Numbered from the stretch's first letter, positions 7,378 through 16,051 are shown. The stretch: 60,386 nt of DNA from CAZSAT01 sp964604675 (GCA_964604675.1 CAZSAT010000032.1:1-60386), one strand, 5' to 3'. The notes: generated by a model not told the origin, from the sequence alone. Made by a program: numbers and translations.

Positions 7378-8859
7378 GTGGTCCTGTTCTTCGCCACCGT
7401 GCTCGCAGCCGAGCACTTCGGGGGATTCGCCTTCTACACGGGCGATCTGCACGTGCACACCGGCATCAGCGGCGACGGCGGAAGCAGCGATCTCGACAAC
7501 TGCCGCAACGAGGACTGCGGCAACCTGCACGAGGTGGTCCAGCACGCCAAGGACCAGGCGCTCGACTTCGTGTCGATCACCGATCACGTGAACAACGATC
7601 TGGCCGGCGAAGCCGATCTCTGGCAGTCCGAGCTGGAGCAGGTGTTGGCCGGGAACGCCCCGGACGCTGGCTTCGTCACCATCCCTGGCGCCGAGGTCCA
7701 CTTCACGATGGAGGACGGCACCCCCATCGGGCACAAGAACCTGTTCTTCTTCGGCGACGACATCCAGCTCTCCACCTTGACGATGGAGGACACCCGCTTC
7801 GACGGGGATGGCGCCGCGGTGGACAGCTGCGAGGCGATCTGGGACTGGGCGCAGCAGCTCCAGGCCGCGTGGGGCCCCGTGATGTTGATCCCTCACCACA
7901 CCGCGGGCGTCAGCCCGATGCGCACCTCCTGGGACTGCCACGACCCGATCTTCCAGCCGGGCGCCGAGATCTACAGCGAGCACGGCAACAGCCTGTCGGA
8001 CGATGGCTACGACCCGCCGTGGTCGAGCACCGTCGCGAGTGGCTGGGTCGACTTCGCGATCGACCCTGCGGGGCTCGCGCACCAGCTCGCGTTCTTCGGG
8101 TCGACCGACACCCACGACACCTGGCCGGGCAAGACCTGCGACTACGCCGGGCAGGGCTATGGCGGCGGCCTGGCGGTGGTGGTGCTGGAGGAGGGTGAGA
8201 TCTTCGAACGCTCCGCGATCCACGACGCCGTGCTGGACCGCCGGACCTACGCCACCAGCGGACCCCGGGTGCCCGTCGTCCTGACCTGGCTTGCAGACGG
8301 CGTGGAGATCGGCGGCCTCGGGGATCACGTCACCGTGGTGGACGGTGAGGTCCTCGAGGCGCGCGTGGTGCTGCCCGAGGAGGTGGTGCCCCACGTCGTG
8401 GGCGTCGATCTGGTCACGCCGGACGACGAGCACGTCGCCACGGTGGACGGCAACGTCTGGACCCACAGCTTCGAGTCGCTGCCCATCTACGCCTACGTGC
8501 GCGTGCGTCTGGAAGGGGTGGGCTACTGGGGCCCGGAGGGCTGCGACGACGCGGGGGCATCGACCGAGGAACGGCTCTGGCTGAGTCCATCCTGGTTCAC
8601 GCAGGAGCCTGCGCAGCCGGTGGACAGCGATCCGCCGCCGGTCGTGGACACCTCGGGCTTCGACACCGACCCACCGGTGGACACCGAGCCAACCGTCGAC
8701 AGCGATCCACCGGAACCCATCGACCGGGGGCAGCCCGACGATGGCGTCGCGGTGGACCCCGAGGTGTCGATCTCGCCGCGGTGCGGAGGCTGTGGCGGTG
8801 CGGGCGCGGGGATCTGGATCCTCGGCCTCGTGGCGCTCTTGCGGAGACGCGAGGGGTAG
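7378..8859 (+). CDS. Exported PHP-domain metallohydrolase with MYXO-CTERM-like anchor
   Basis: A 493-residue protein. A short leader is followed by a PHP (polymerase/histidinol phosphatase) fold: GDLHVHTGISGDG near residue 22 and SITDHV near residue 65 supply metal-binding His and Asp, PHHTAG near 178 and STDTHD near 241 complete the site. The family includes DUF3604-like exported proteins of uncertain substrate. After residue 410 comes an Asp/Pro/Thr linker, then CGGCGGAGAG, one transmembrane helix and a terminal LLRRREG. That Cys/Gly-helix-Arg ending is the pattern of MYXO-CTERM and related sorting tails, so the enzyme is probably displayed on the cell surface. The start is GTG 7378, 37 bases after the regulator stop. 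Confidence 0.8.
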   Translation: MVLFFATVLAAEHFGGFAFYTGDLHVHTGISGDGGSSDLDNCRNEDCGNLHEVVQHAKDQALDFVSITDHVNNDLAGEADLWQSELEQVLAGNAPDAGFVTIPGAEVHFTMEDGTPIGHKNLFFFGDDIQLSTLTMEDTRFDGDGAAVDSCEAIWDWAQQLQAAWGPVMLIPHHTAGVSPMRTSWDCHDPIFQPGAEIYSEHGNSLSDDGYDPPWSSTVASGWVDFAIDPAGLAHQLAFFGSTDTHDTWPGKTCDYAGQGYGGGLAVVVLEEGEIFERSAIHDAVLDRRTYATSGPRVPVVLTWLADGVEIGGLGDHVTVVDGEVLEARVVLPEEVVPHVVGVDLVTPDDEHVATVDGNVWTHSFESLPIYAYVRVRLEGVGYWGPEGCDDAGASTEERLWLSPSWFTQEPAQPVDSDPPPVVDTSGFDTDPPVDTEPTVDSDPPEPIDRGQPDDGVAVDPEVSISPRCGGCGGAGAGIWILGLVALLRRREG

Positions 8860-8891
8860 CCGACCCCGAGGGACTCAGGTACGGTCCCGGC

Positions 8892-9458
8892 GTGCTGATG
8901 CTCGGCCTCCTCACTGCGCTCGCGGATGCTGGCCCCGGCCCGGCACCGGCCCCGTTGACGCTCGACGCCGACGAGCGCGCAGCCTTGGCCGCTGGCGACG
9001 TGGTCGTGCGTTTCCCGGACTCCGGCGAGACCGTGGGCGTCATCGACGTGGCGGCCAGCCCGGACCAGGTGGTCGACGCCGTGCTGGACCTCGGAGCACG
9101 GGTGGACGAGGTGGGGCTGTTGCGCAGCCTCGAGGTGTACCGAGACGAGGGCGACGTGCGAGGCGGGCGGTACGTGGGCGGCCTCTTCGGCATCGAGGCG
9201 GCCATCCATGTGCTGTACGAGTGCGACCGTGCCCAAGGCTGGTGCGTGTTCTCGCTCGACGAGGCCTACGAAAGCTCGGTGGACAGCGCCGAGGGCAGCT
9301 ACCAGGCCTACGCGGTGGGGGATGGCACCCGCCTCGTGTTCCGAACGACCGCGGGCCAGGGGCTGCCGGTGCCGGACTTCCTCCGTCACAAGGTGCAGGC
9401 GGGGTCCGTGGGTGAACAGCTGCGTGGCATCGCCCGGCGCGCGGAAGAGGCAGGTTAG
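8892..9458 (+). CDS. Predicted exported SRPBCC/START-like protein
   Basis: A 188-residue protein with a very short hydrophobic leader (MLGLLTALADA) and a Pro/Ala linker, then a domain with the pattern of the SRPBCC (Bet v1/polyketide-cyclase-like) fold: a first strand after DVAASPDQVVDAVLDL, a central RYVGGLFG segment and a final long helix (PDFLRHKVQAGSVGEQLRGIARRAEEA). This resembles proteins that bind a hydrophobic ligand; no catalytic residues are obvious. GTG 8892 or ATG 8898 could start translation; neither has a strong ribosome site. It lies 32 bases after the PHP gene and 9 before the next, so it likely belongs to the same transcript. Confidence 0.65.
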   Translation: MLMLGLLTALADAGPGPAPAPLTLDADERAALAAGDVVVRFPDSGETVGVIDVAASPDQVVDAVLDLGARVDEVGLLRSLEVYRDEGDVRGGRYVGGLFGIEAAIHVLYECDRAQGWCVFSLDEAYESSVDSAEGSYQAYAVGDGTRLVFRTTAGQGLPVPDFLRHKVQAGSVGEQLRGIARRAEEAG

Positions 9459-9467
9459 AGCTTGCTC

Positions 9468-10262
9468 ATGGCCCCCCTGCTGACAGCTTGGCTCGTCGCG
9501 GCCCCTGTGGCGGCGCAGAGCTTGACCGACGACCTCCTCGCGCTCTCCCCCGACGAGGCCGACCGGCTCGTCTACCTCAAGGCGGCCATGGAACCGGAGC
9601 AGCCGGTCGACGCGTTCGTGGCGTTCGAGTCCGCGCGCGGCCAGCTGCGGCTGTACGTCTCCAACGACGCCGACAGCGCCGCTGTGGTGAGCTGGGCGGG
9701 GTCGCAGGTGAGCTCCTCGTGGGCCGGGACCGTCGGCTTCGCTCCCCGCAGCCACGGCGGGCGTTCGGCGCCCGAGGACAGCGTGATCGCCGCCGGCGAC
9801 GTGGCCGAGTGGAACCTCCGTCCCCTGGACGGCAGCGACCGGTTCTACTCCGCAGACCACTTTGGTCAGCACCTCGTGGTCACGCTCGATCTCGTGTCGG
9901 GTGGCCGCAGCCATCGCGTGCAGCAGGACTTCCTGGTGTCGATGGACCTGAGCCAGGTCCAGTCCAGCCTCTGGCGGCAGGAGCGGGACCGCCTGGAGCG
10001 GAAGCGCACGGCGGCGGGTCGGTTGGGGGTGTTCGGCACGGTCGTGGCGGCCGCTGGCGTGTACCTGCTGGTGGACGACCGCTACGACACCCAACGGGAC
10101 GGCGCGGTGGACACGAACGCGCGCATGGCCCGCATCGGCTCCGGCCTGGTGACGCTGGGCTTCGGCGCCCCCGTCGCCATCACCAGCTTCGCCCGCAAGG
10201 GTCGTCTGGGCCGCGACCTGGACGAGCACGAGGCGCGGCGCCCGGAGCGGGGCGAGGAGTGA
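9468..10262 (+). CDS. Hypothetical exported/membrane protein
   Basis: A 264-residue protein I do not recognise. It has an N-terminal signal peptide (APLLTAWLVAAPVAAQS), an extracytoplasmic domain of about 150 residues rich in beta-strand patterns (GQLRLYVSND..., WAGTVGFAP, VVTLDLVSGG), then two hydrophobic stretches at about residues 185-203 and 220-240 separated by a charged loop, and a charged tail. The layout suggests a periplasmic domain anchored to the inner membrane. ATG 9468 is preferred; TTG 9462 is an alternative. Its stop overlaps the GTG start of the sulfatase-like gene (GTGA), so translation is probably coupled. Confidence 0.6.
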   Translation: MAPLLTAWLVAAPVAAQSLTDDLLALSPDEADRLVYLKAAMEPEQPVDAFVAFESARGQLRLYVSNDADSAAVVSWAGSQVSSSWAGTVGFAPRSHGGRSAPEDSVIAAGDVAEWNLRPLDGSDRFYSADHFGQHLVVTLDLVSGGRSHRVQQDFLVSMDLSQVQSSLWRQERDRLERKRTAAGRLGVFGTVVAAAGVYLLVDDRYDTQRDGAVDTNARMARIGSGLVTLGFGAPVAITSFARKGRLGRDLDEHEARRPERGEE

Positions 10263-11608
10263 TTGCCCTGTTGGCCTGTGCGGTCGAGCCCCCTGCGGTC
10301 GTCGACAGCGCGCCGGCGGACACGGCGCCCACCTGCGCCTGGACGGGGCCGGCAGCCACGGAACCGGAGGCCGCGCCGGTGCTCCAGCTGCCTGCGCCAC
10401 CGCGCAACGTCGTGCTGATCTCCATCGACACCCTGCGCACGGACCACCTCGGGAGGGGCGACACCCCCACCCTCGACAGCCTGCTCGACGCGGGGGTGCG
10501 CGCCACGAACCACCGCTCGTGTTCCAACTGGACCCTGCATAGCATGGGCTGCGCACTGAGCGGCGCCTACGGGCTGGAAACCGGCTTCCTGCCGCCGCTC
10601 GCACCGCTCGGCGACGGCGACGTCTCCCTGCCGGCCTACGAGGCCGAAGCGCCCCTGCTCGCGGAGCGACTCGCTGAGCTCGGGTTCTCGACCGCCCTGG
10701 CGAGCGGGAACCCCTTCCTCTCGGGGCACTACGGCTTCGAGCGGGGCTTCAACGTGCTGGAGAGCGGCCGCTACACGGCCGACGAGGTCACGGCCTTCGC
10801 GCTCGAGGGCCTGGACGCGCTCGACGACCACAAGCCTTTCTTCCTGCACGCCCACTACCTCGACCCCCACGATCCCTACGCGCCCCCCGACGCCTACCTC
10901 GCCGAGCTGGAGGACCTCGAGCCGCTCGGCGAGTACCAGTTCGACAGCTACGTCGGCGTGAAGCAGCTGGAAGACGACTGGGACACGCTCGACGACGACG
11001 AGCAGACCCTCGCCCTGAACCACCTCGACGTCCGCTACCGCGGCGAGCTTCGCTTCGTCGACGACCAGATCGCCCTGTTGCTGGCGGGTCTGGAGGAGCG
11101 CGGGGGGGTCGACGACACCTTGTTCGTCTTCCTGTCCGACCACGGTGAGCAGTTCTTCGACCACGGTGGCTGGGGACACGGCGAAGGGCTGTACGCCGAG
11201 GAGACCCTCGCCTTGTTCGGGGCCTCCGGCGCCGACCTGGCCGCAGCGACGTGGGACGGTCCCACCACCCATGCCGACCTGGTGCCCACCGTGATGGCGG
11301 CGCTCGGGGTCGACGTCCAGACCTCCGGCGCGGTCCTCGGTACAGCCGGCGTCCGCGCCCGGTTCGCCACGAAGTCGGCCCCCAACGCCACGGTGCAGGT
11401 GCTCGATCGGGACGGATGGCGGCTGATCTACGACTGGAGCGCTGGCACGCTCGAGCTCTACGAGCGCAGCAGCGACCCCACCGAGCAGGTGGACCGAGCC
11501 TCAGACGAAGCGGAGCGGTTGGCCGAGCTGTGGGACGCGCTGCGGCCCGCCGTCGAGCGCCTGGAGTGCCTCGAGCCCACGCTCACGGCGGTGGAGCCCA
11601 GCCTGTGA
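10259..11608 (+). CDS. Sulfatase / alkaline-phosphatase superfamily lipoprotein
   Basis: A 449-residue protein. A tiny leader VIALLAC supplies a lipobox; an Ala/Pro/Thr linker follows; then a sulfatase-type (PF00884) domain: NVVLISIDTLRTDHLG gives the first metal Asp, the nucleophile loop reads NWTLHSMG, and FLSDHGEQFFDHGGWGHG gives the second metal site with the conserved DHG and GHG. At the nucleophile position the protein has Thr where sulfatases need Cys or Ser for formylglycine, as in several phosphotransferase or phosphatase-like members, so true sulfatase activity is doubtful. No upstream in-frame start exists close by, so GTG 10259 is firm. It overlaps genes on both sides by 4 bases. 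Confidence 0.8.
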   Translation: MIALLACAVEPPAVVDSAPADTAPTCAWTGPAATEPEAAPVLQLPAPPRNVVLISIDTLRTDHLGRGDTPTLDSLLDAGVRATNHRSCSNWTLHSMGCALSGAYGLETGFLPPLAPLGDGDVSLPAYEAEAPLLAERLAELGFSTALASGNPFLSGHYGFERGFNVLESGRYTADEVTAFALEGLDALDDHKPFFLHAHYLDPHDPYAPPDAYLAELEDLEPLGEYQFDSYVGVKQLEDDWDTLDDDEQTLALNHLDVRYRGELRFVDDQIALLLAGLEERGGVDDTLFVFLSDHGEQFFDHGGWGHGEGLYAEETLALFGASGADLAAATWDGPTTHADLVPTVMAALGVDVQTSGAVLGTAGVRARFATKSAPNATVQVLDRDGWRLIYDWSAGTLELYERSSDPTEQVDRASDEAERLAELWDALRPAVERLECLEPTLTAVEPSL

Positions 11609-12345
11609 AGGTCACCGAGCGCTTCTCCGACAGGGTGCAGGCCTACGTGCGCTTCCGGCCCGATTACCCGTCCGCGCTGCTCGAGGCGCTCTGGGCACGG
11701 GCGCCGGGCGCGGCGGTCGACCTGGGTTGCGGCACGGGGATCCTCAGCGCCCAGCTCGTGGCGGCGGGCTTTCGAGTGACGGGGGTCGAGCCCAACGGGC
11801 CGATGGGCGACTGGGCCGCGGAGGCTGTGGGCGGCGCGTTCCAGTTGGTGCGGTCCACGGCGGAGGCCACGACGCTGCCTGACGGCTGCTGCCAGCTCGT
11901 CACCGCGGCCCAGGCCTTCCACTGGTTCAGGCCCCTGGAGGTGCGCGCCGAGTGCATCCGTCTGCTGGTGCCGGGCGGCGTGGTCGCCTTGATCTGGAAC
12001 GACCGGGACCCTCGGCAGAGTGCCCTGCTCCGCGGCTACGAGGCCCTCCTCCAAGCCCACGGGACGGACTACGCCGACGTGGCCGCCAAGTACGTGCAAC
12101 CCGAGGTGCTGGCGGCGTTCTTCGGTCCCGCGGGCCACGAGGAGCGCTTCTTTCCCCACGCGCAGCGCTTCGACCGTGAGGGGCTGCGCGGGCGCCTGGA
12201 GAGCTCCAGCTACGTGCCGCGCCCCGGCACCCCGGGCCACGCGCCGATGCTCGAAGCGCTGGACCGTCTCTTCGACGCACACGAGCACGCCGGGTTCGTC
12301 GACTTTCCATACCGGACGCGGCTGGTGTGGGGCACGCTGTCGTGA
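11605..12345 (+). CDS. Class I SAM-dependent methyltransferase
   Basis: A 246-residue cytosolic methyltransferase of the Methyltransf_11 type. Motif I is AVDLGCGTGILSAQL at about residue 33, followed by the acidic VTGVEPN that binds the ribose, then TAEATTLPDG and AQAFHWF typical of the family members related to yeast Crg1/TMT1-like and UbiE-like enzymes. The start RFSDRVQAYVRFRPDYP matches the usual N-terminus of that group. Substrate unknown. Start GTG 11605 overlaps the sulfatase-like gene stop as GTGA, and its stop overlaps the following lipoprotein start. It is the only clearly cytosolic protein in an otherwise exported run of genes. Confidence 0.88.
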   Translation: MKVTERFSDRVQAYVRFRPDYPSALLEALWARAPGAAVDLGCGTGILSAQLVAAGFRVTGVEPNGPMGDWAAEAVGGAFQLVRSTAEATTLPDGCCQLVTAAQAFHWFRPLEVRAECIRLLVPGGVVALIWNDRDPRQSALLRGYEALLQAHGTDYADVAAKYVQPEVLAAFFGPAGHEERFFPHAQRFDREGLRGRLESSSYVPRPGTPGHAPMLEALDRLFDAHEHAGFVDFPYRTRLVWGTLS

Positions 12346-13106
12346 TGCTGTTGCTGGCGTGCACGACCGCGGCCGTCGACACCGCGCCCGAGCTCGAAGA
12401 CGCCGACGAGGTCGAGCCGGCCGCGCAGCTCGCTGCGGAGGAGGTGGGCTCGCAGCTGCAGGCCTTGCTCGACGTGGGCCTGCCCGACCCGCTCACCCTG
12501 CGCCAGGTGTTCACGTCGCTCTTCGAGTTCGCCGACGACGACTGCCCCGGGGCCGGCGGCTACGCGCTCCCGGGGGACTACGACGGCTGCGTGACCGAGA
12601 GCGGGTGGACCTTTGCCGGGGTCTCGACCCTCGTCGAGGACGCCGACACCATGCACCTCTGGAACGACTGCCTGATCGAGGACGGCGAGGGGCACCTCTG
12701 GACGGGGGGCGGGCACGCCATCTGGTCGCGTGGTGACGGCGCGGTGGGCCTGTCCATCGACGGTACCTTCGGCTTCACCGGCTACACCGGCTGGGTCGGT
12801 GCGGTGCCGAGCGCCAACCTGACCGCCTTCGGTGGCGAGCGCGAGGACGGCTGGTGGCTCGTGCTCGACGGCGGGCTGTCATATGGCGACGAGGCGCTGT
12901 GGTTCTCGGAGCTGATCTTCGACCCCGCGCTCTGCGGCGAGCGGGGCTCGGGTGCGGCGATGTGGCGGGGTGTGGACGGCTGGTACACGGTCACCTTCAC
13001 GGACTGCAGCGGGTGCGGCACGGTGACCTTCGAGACCGGTGAGCTGCTGGACGGTCAGGCCTGTGTGTCGGTGCCGGCCGCGGATCTGCTCGGTCGGTTG
13101 CTGTGA
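12345..13106 (+). CDS. Predicted lipoprotein of unknown function
   Basis: A 253-residue protein with the leader MLLLAC from ATG 12345; GTG 12342 and GTG 12327 are in-frame alternatives, and the last would give a longer, more normal leader. After an acidic linker come residues forming a Cys-rich, Gly/Trp-rich beta domain (DDDCPGAGGY, WNDCLIEDGEGHLW, TDCSGCGTVTFETG). Six or more Cys suggest disulfides outside the cytoplasm. I recognise no family; the layout is reminiscent of small secreted proteins in myxobacteria-like genomes. Stop overlaps the next start as GTGA, placing it firmly inside the coupled gene run. Confidence 0.65.
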   Translation: MLLLACTTAAVDTAPELEDADEVEPAAQLAAEEVGSQLQALLDVGLPDPLTLRQVFTSLFEFADDDCPGAGGYALPGDYDGCVTESGWTFAGVSTLVEDADTMHLWNDCLIEDGEGHLWTGGGHAIWSRGDGAVGLSIDGTFGFTGYTGWVGAVPSANLTAFGGEREDGWWLVLDGGLSYGDEALWFSELIFDPALCGERGSGAAMWRGVDGWYTVTFTDCSGCGTVTFETGELLDGQACVSVPAADLLGRLL

Positions 13107-14599
13107 TCGCGCTGTGGCTCGCCTGCCAGTCGGTCCTCGAGCCGGTCGACGGGCTCTCGGGGGCGCGGCTGCTCCGACGGGTGTCGTTGGACGTGCGGGG
13201 CGTGCTGCCGAGCGCTGACGAGCTCGCCTGGGCCGAGACCGATCCGAACGCGGTGGTCGCCCTCACCGCGGTGTGGCTGGACGATCCACGCTTCGAGGAG
13301 CGCTACGTGCACCTCCTCCAGGAGCGGTGGCACACCCGCATCGACGAGTTCCTGGTGCTCTTCGAGGAGTACCAGGAGCTCGAGGGCGACCGCGAGCGTG
13401 AGTACGCCTTCGAGCGCTCCGTGGGGGAGGAGCCGCTGCGCCTGGCGGCTTGGGTGGTGGCCAACGACGAGCCCTGGGACCAGGTCGTGCTGCTCGACGG
13501 CACCGTCGCCAACCCGATGCTGAGGTCGCTCTGGCCGCTGGAGTGGCTCGGCTCCGAGCCCGATGAGGGCTGGGCCCGTGCCCGGTACACCGACGGCCGC
13601 CCGGCCGCCGGTGTGTTGGCCACCAACGGGCTGTGGTGGCGGTACTACTCGACCGTCACCAACCGCAACCGCGGGCGGGTTGCGGCGCTCTCGCGCTTGC
13701 TGTTGTGCGAGGACTACCTGAACCGTCCGGTCAGCTTCGAGGAGGCCCCCGCCCTCGTGGACGAGGAGGCGACCGCCGAGGCCTTGCGCACCGATCCGTA
13801 CTGCGTGGGGTGCCACGCTTCGATCGACCCCATGGCGGCCACGCTCTTCGGGTTCTGGCCCGCCGACGAGTACAACGCGGTCGAGGTGCACACCTACCAC
13901 CCCGAGCGGGAGCCCCGCGGCGAGGTCGAGCTCGGGGTCGAGATGGCCTACTTCGGCGAGCCGGTCACCGGACTCCGGGACCTCGCCGAGTCGATCGCTG
14001 ACGACGCGCGCTTCGAGCGGTGCGCGGCCGAGAGCACCGCGGAGCTGTTGTGGAGTCGCCCGGTGGACGACGCGGACTTCGGGGTGGTCGAGCAGCTGCG
14101 CCAGGTGTTCGTGGACGGGGATCGGCGCATCAAGCCCGTGCTGGCCGCCACCCTCTCGACCTCGGCCTACCGGGACGCCGAGCCGCGCATGCTCGCGCCG
14201 TCCACCTTCGCCGCGGCGGTGGAGGACCTGACGGGCTGGCGCTGGACCTTCGAGGGCCGCGACCGGATGGACGAGGACACCTACGGCTACCGGGTGATGG
14301 CGGGCGGTGTGGACGGCACGAGCCTCACCCGACCGCAAGACGTGCCGAACGTCAGCTGGAACGCCACCGTGCGGCGTGCCGCGCAGGCCGCGGGCTCCAC
14401 CGCGGTCAGCGGCGGTCGCCTCGAGGGGCTGGCGGTCGAGGAGCTGGCCTGGCGCCTCTGGGCCGAGCGCATCGACGACGACGAGCGCGACGCCTACGAG
14501 GCGCTCCGCGACGCGGTGGAGGCCGAGGCCGGGGCGGATCAGGCGGCCGCCAGCGTGATCAGCGTGATGCTGCGCGACCCGCGCTTCGTGACGCGATGA
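13103..14599 (+). CDS. DUF1549/DUF1588/DUF1585-type exported protein with CxxCH
   Basis: A 498-residue predicted lipoprotein (leader IALWLAC). Near residue 25 it has RRVSLDVRGVLPSADEL, the hallmark of DUF1549; the middle part AGVLATNGLWWRYYS...NRNRGRVAALSRLLLC and CVGCHASIDP match DUF1588, where the single CxxCH could bind haem c; residues about 290-350 match DUF1585. These modules are best known from planctomycetes, where genes of this type sit beside DUF1501 or DUF1552 partners, exactly as here. The role is unknown; involvement in polymer breakdown or redox chemistry at the envelope is a common guess. GTG 13103 is the only available start and overlaps the upstream stop. Confidence 0.78.
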   Translation: MIALWLACQSVLEPVDGLSGARLLRRVSLDVRGVLPSADELAWAETDPNAVVALTAVWLDDPRFEERYVHLLQERWHTRIDEFLVLFEEYQELEGDREREYAFERSVGEEPLRLAAWVVANDEPWDQVVLLDGTVANPMLRSLWPLEWLGSEPDEGWARARYTDGRPAAGVLATNGLWWRYYSTVTNRNRGRVAALSRLLLCEDYLNRPVSFEEAPALVDEEATAEALRTDPYCVGCHASIDPMAATLFGFWPADEYNAVEVHTYHPEREPRGEVELGVEMAYFGEPVTGLRDLAESIADDARFERCAAESTAELLWSRPVDDADFGVVEQLRQVFVDGDRRIKPVLAATLSTSAYRDAEPRMLAPSTFAAAVEDLTGWRWTFEGRDRMDEDTYGYRVMAGGVDGTSLTRPQDVPNVSWNATVRRAAQAAGSTAVSGGRLEGLAVEELAWRLWAERIDDDERDAYEALRDAVEAEAGADQAAASVISVMLRDPRFVTR

Positions 14600-15765
14600 G
14601 CAGGCTCTGGTCCCGACGGGGTCTCCTCCAGGGCGCTGCGGCGGGGCTCGTGCTTCCACGCCTCGCCCTCGCGGGCACGTCGGATCGTCGCTTCCTCTTC
14701 GTGTTCTGCGAGGGCGGCTGGGACGTGACACGCTGCTTCGCGCCCTTGTTCGACACGCAGGTTGCGATGGAGGAGAGCGCGGTCACCGGAACCCTGGGCG
14801 ATCTGTCCTTCGTCGACCACGAGGCGCGGCCCGCGGTGCGGAGCTTCTTCGAGAGCTACGGTGACCGGACCTGCATCCTCAACGGGATCGAGGTGCGCTC
14901 CATCACCCACGAGCGCTGCCGTCGCATCGTGATGACCGGTGGATCGGCGACCGACGTCGACGACTGGCCCGTGCAGCTCGCGGCCGAGAGCGACGCCCTG
15001 TTGCCCCACGTCGTGGTCTCGGGACCGTCGTTCTCGAACCGGTACACCTCGAGCGTGGTGCGCCTCGGCGAGACCGGCCAGATCCAGGGCTTGCTCGATG
15101 GCTCGGCGCTGAGCGAGAGCGACCTCGCGCTGACGGTGCCCTCGCTGGCGGTCGAGGCGCTCGAGGACGCAGCCCTCGCCGCTGCGCTCGACCGGCAGGC
15201 CGGGCGCTTCGTGGACGCGTACCGGAGCGCCGACGCTCAGCTCGAGCTGGCCATCGCGCGGGCAGACGAGCTGGCGCTGGCGCCCGAGGGCGAGCTGTTG
15301 ACCACCGCGCAACGCGCCCAGTCCGCGCTGACGCTGTTCGAGCAGGGGCTGAGTCGGTGCGCCATCGTGCAGAACCGCGGGCTCTTCGACCGAGGCTGGG
15401 ACGACCACTCGGAGATCGAGCGCCAGAGCGACCACTTCTCGGTGCTCTTCGAGTCCCTCGACGCGATCCTGGCCGAGCTGGAGGACCGTGGGCTCGCGGA
15501 GTCCACGACGGTGGTCGTGTTCTCGGAGATGGGGCGCGCCCCCTCGATCAACGCCACGGGCGGGAAGGACCACTGGACCTACACCTCGGCGATGCTGGTC
15601 GGTTCCGGTGTGGCCGGGGGGCAGGTGCTCGGTGGCTTCGACGAGAACCTGATCGGCACCCCCTACGAGGGCACCTCCCTGACCGCCGCCCACTTCGGCG
15701 CCACGGTGCTCGCCCTCGGAGGGCTGGCGGGTGAGGTCCCTCCCATCGAGGCGGCCCTCAGCTGA
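14596..15765 (+). CDS. DUF1501-type Tat-exported protein
   Basis: A 389-residue protein starting with a twin-arginine signal, SRRGLLQGAAAGLVLPRLALA, so it should be exported folded. The mature part begins RFLFVFCEGGWD and later has FDRGWDDHSEIERQSDHFSVLFESLD and VVFSEMGRAPSINATGGKDHW, which match the DUF1501 family related to the alkaline phosphatase/sulfatase fold. ATG 14596 overlaps the stop of the DUF1549-type gene (ATGA), and such pairs are a recurring two-gene unit in other phyla. Its last 8 bases overlap the convergent pterin dehydratase gene. Substrate unknown. Confidence 0.82.
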   Translation: MSRLWSRRGLLQGAAAGLVLPRLALAGTSDRRFLFVFCEGGWDVTRCFAPLFDTQVAMEESAVTGTLGDLSFVDHEARPAVRSFFESYGDRTCILNGIEVRSITHERCRRIVMTGGSATDVDDWPVQLAAESDALLPHVVVSGPSFSNRYTSSVVRLGETGQIQGLLDGSALSESDLALTVPSLAVEALEDAALAAALDRQAGRFVDAYRSADAQLELAIARADELALAPEGELLTTAQRAQSALTLFEQGLSRCAIVQNRGLFDRGWDDHSEIERQSDHFSVLFESLDAILAELEDRGLAESTTVVVFSEMGRAPSINATGGKDHWTYTSAMLVGSGVAGGQVLGGFDENLIGTPYEGTSLTAAHFGATVLALGGLAGEVPPIEAALS

Positions 15766-16051
15766 GCGGGATCGCTTCGATGCGCTCGGCGAGGCGAACA
15801 TCGTGGCGGGTCAGCCCGCCCACGTCGTGCGTCCAGAGCTCGATGCCCACCCGTCCCCAGGACAGCGCGATGTCGGGGTGGTGATCGGCCTGCTCGGCGA
15901 GGCAGCCGACCTGCACGGTGAAGGCGAGCGCCTGCTTGAAGTCCGCGAGCCGGAAGGTCTTGCGGAGCCGCGCGCCCTCCACGGTCCAGCCGGGCAGGCG
16001 ATCGAGCACGGCCCGGTGTTCGTCGGGGGGGAGGACTTCGTAGGTGGGCAT
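15758..16051 (-). CDS. phhB: 4a-hydroxytetrahydrobiopterin dehydratase (pterin-4-alpha-carbinolamine dehydratase)
   Basis: A 97-residue protein of the PCD/DCoH family, normally 95-115 residues. The active-site motif EQADHHPDIALSWGRV with the paired His, and the ELWTHDVGGLTRHD ending, are intact. It dehydrates the carbinolamine formed by phenylalanine hydroxylase or similar pterin-dependent enzymes; no hydroxylase gene is in the window. Start ATG 16051. It overlaps the 3' end of the convergent DUF1501 gene by 8 bases and lies 8 bases after the YbjQ-family gene, so it may be the last gene of the leftward transcript beginning with the sigma factor. Confidence 0.93.
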   Translation of the reverse strand: MPTYEVLPPDEHRAVLDRLPGWTVEGARLRKTFRLADFKQALAFTVQVGCLAEQADHHPDIALSWGRVGIELWTHDVGGLTRHDVRLAERIEAIPLS

